Assembly: GCA_022496805.1 (NCBI GenBank)
Contig: CM040102.1
Span: 3,735,501 to 3,799,500, forward strand
DNA: 64,000 nt
Direction: 5' to 3'
Source of the DNA: Pohlia nutans
Taxonomy: Eukaryota > Streptophyta > Bryopsida > Bryales > Mniaceae
Shown here: piece after piece, positions 63,966 to 64,000 of the stretch
Layout of the letters: every line of letters starts with the position of its first letter
How positions within the stretch are numbered: the stretch's first letter is position 1
Translations under genes and position numbers: made by a program
The notes under the pieces: model-generated
The model's database searches: none
Told to the model about the DNA's origin: nothing
The model's input: only the letters and a program-made list of their open reading frames with translations

Positions 63966-64000
63966 GAGCATTCCCACCCATGCCCTCATCAAGTGGCCTT
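63966..64000. mobile_element. Start of a second Tourist-like MITE, cut by window end
   Basis: GAGCATTCCCACCCATGCCC followed by TCATCAAGTGGCC is the terminal repeat of the element at 58556-59033, here preceded by TAA. Confidence 0.8.

Overview
The window is nuclear DNA of a land plant. Spliced genes with GT-AG introns encode plant-specific proteins: an ALMT anion channel, an SnRK1 catalytic subunit, an SLH-type chloroplast coiled-coil protein and a PLAC8/cadmium-resistance-like protein. Introns run from about 80 bp to 2.6 kb. Gene density is about one per 8-10 kb and the intergenic DNA is AT-rich and packed with short inverted-repeat transposons. A seed-free plant seems plausible, but I cannot name a species from sequence alone.

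Layout: 141-1317 (+) is the 3' end of the SLH-type gene. 4947-6711 (+) is a two-exon PLAC8 gene. 8862-17661 (-) is a seven-exon ALMT gene whose introns carry foldback elements and a five-unit tandem array. 17662-26860 is a transposon graveyard with MITEs, nested insertions and a 5'-truncated LINE with a clean target duplication. 26861-31887 (-) is a ten-exon SnRK1 alpha gene. 32700-45740 is gene-poor: a decayed importin beta-3 fragment lies beside a Ulp1-protease fragment, followed by a 1.7-kb palindromic-ended element. 45744-51854 is a complete piggyBac-type transposon with TTAA on both sides. 52670-54348 (-) is ribosomal protein L7 (uL30). 54789-57865 and 60019-63203 (both +) are two intact, tandemly duplicated GMP synthase genes.

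RPL7 and GMP synthase copy 1 are divergent across a 440-bp promoter with telo-box and site II motifs, which fits co-expression in growing cells (ribosomes and guanine nucleotides). The other genes are independent housekeeping or stress genes with no operon-like logic.

Most notable: (1) a 6.1-kb plant piggyBac element with an unrecognised accessory ORF. Its transposase is interrupted by a 310-bp hAT-type MITE with an exact 8-bp duplication and by a one-base shift at an A10 run. (2) Eight scattered inverted-repeat elements begin TAAGGTAG at one or both ends, with copy-specific bases that match between the two ends of each copy. (3) A GMP synthase duplication whose homology starts at the start codon, followed by Stowaway and long-hairpin insertions into copy 2 only. 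All exon models were made by eye from reading frame, splice consensus and family conservation; the six long models have consistent splice phases.
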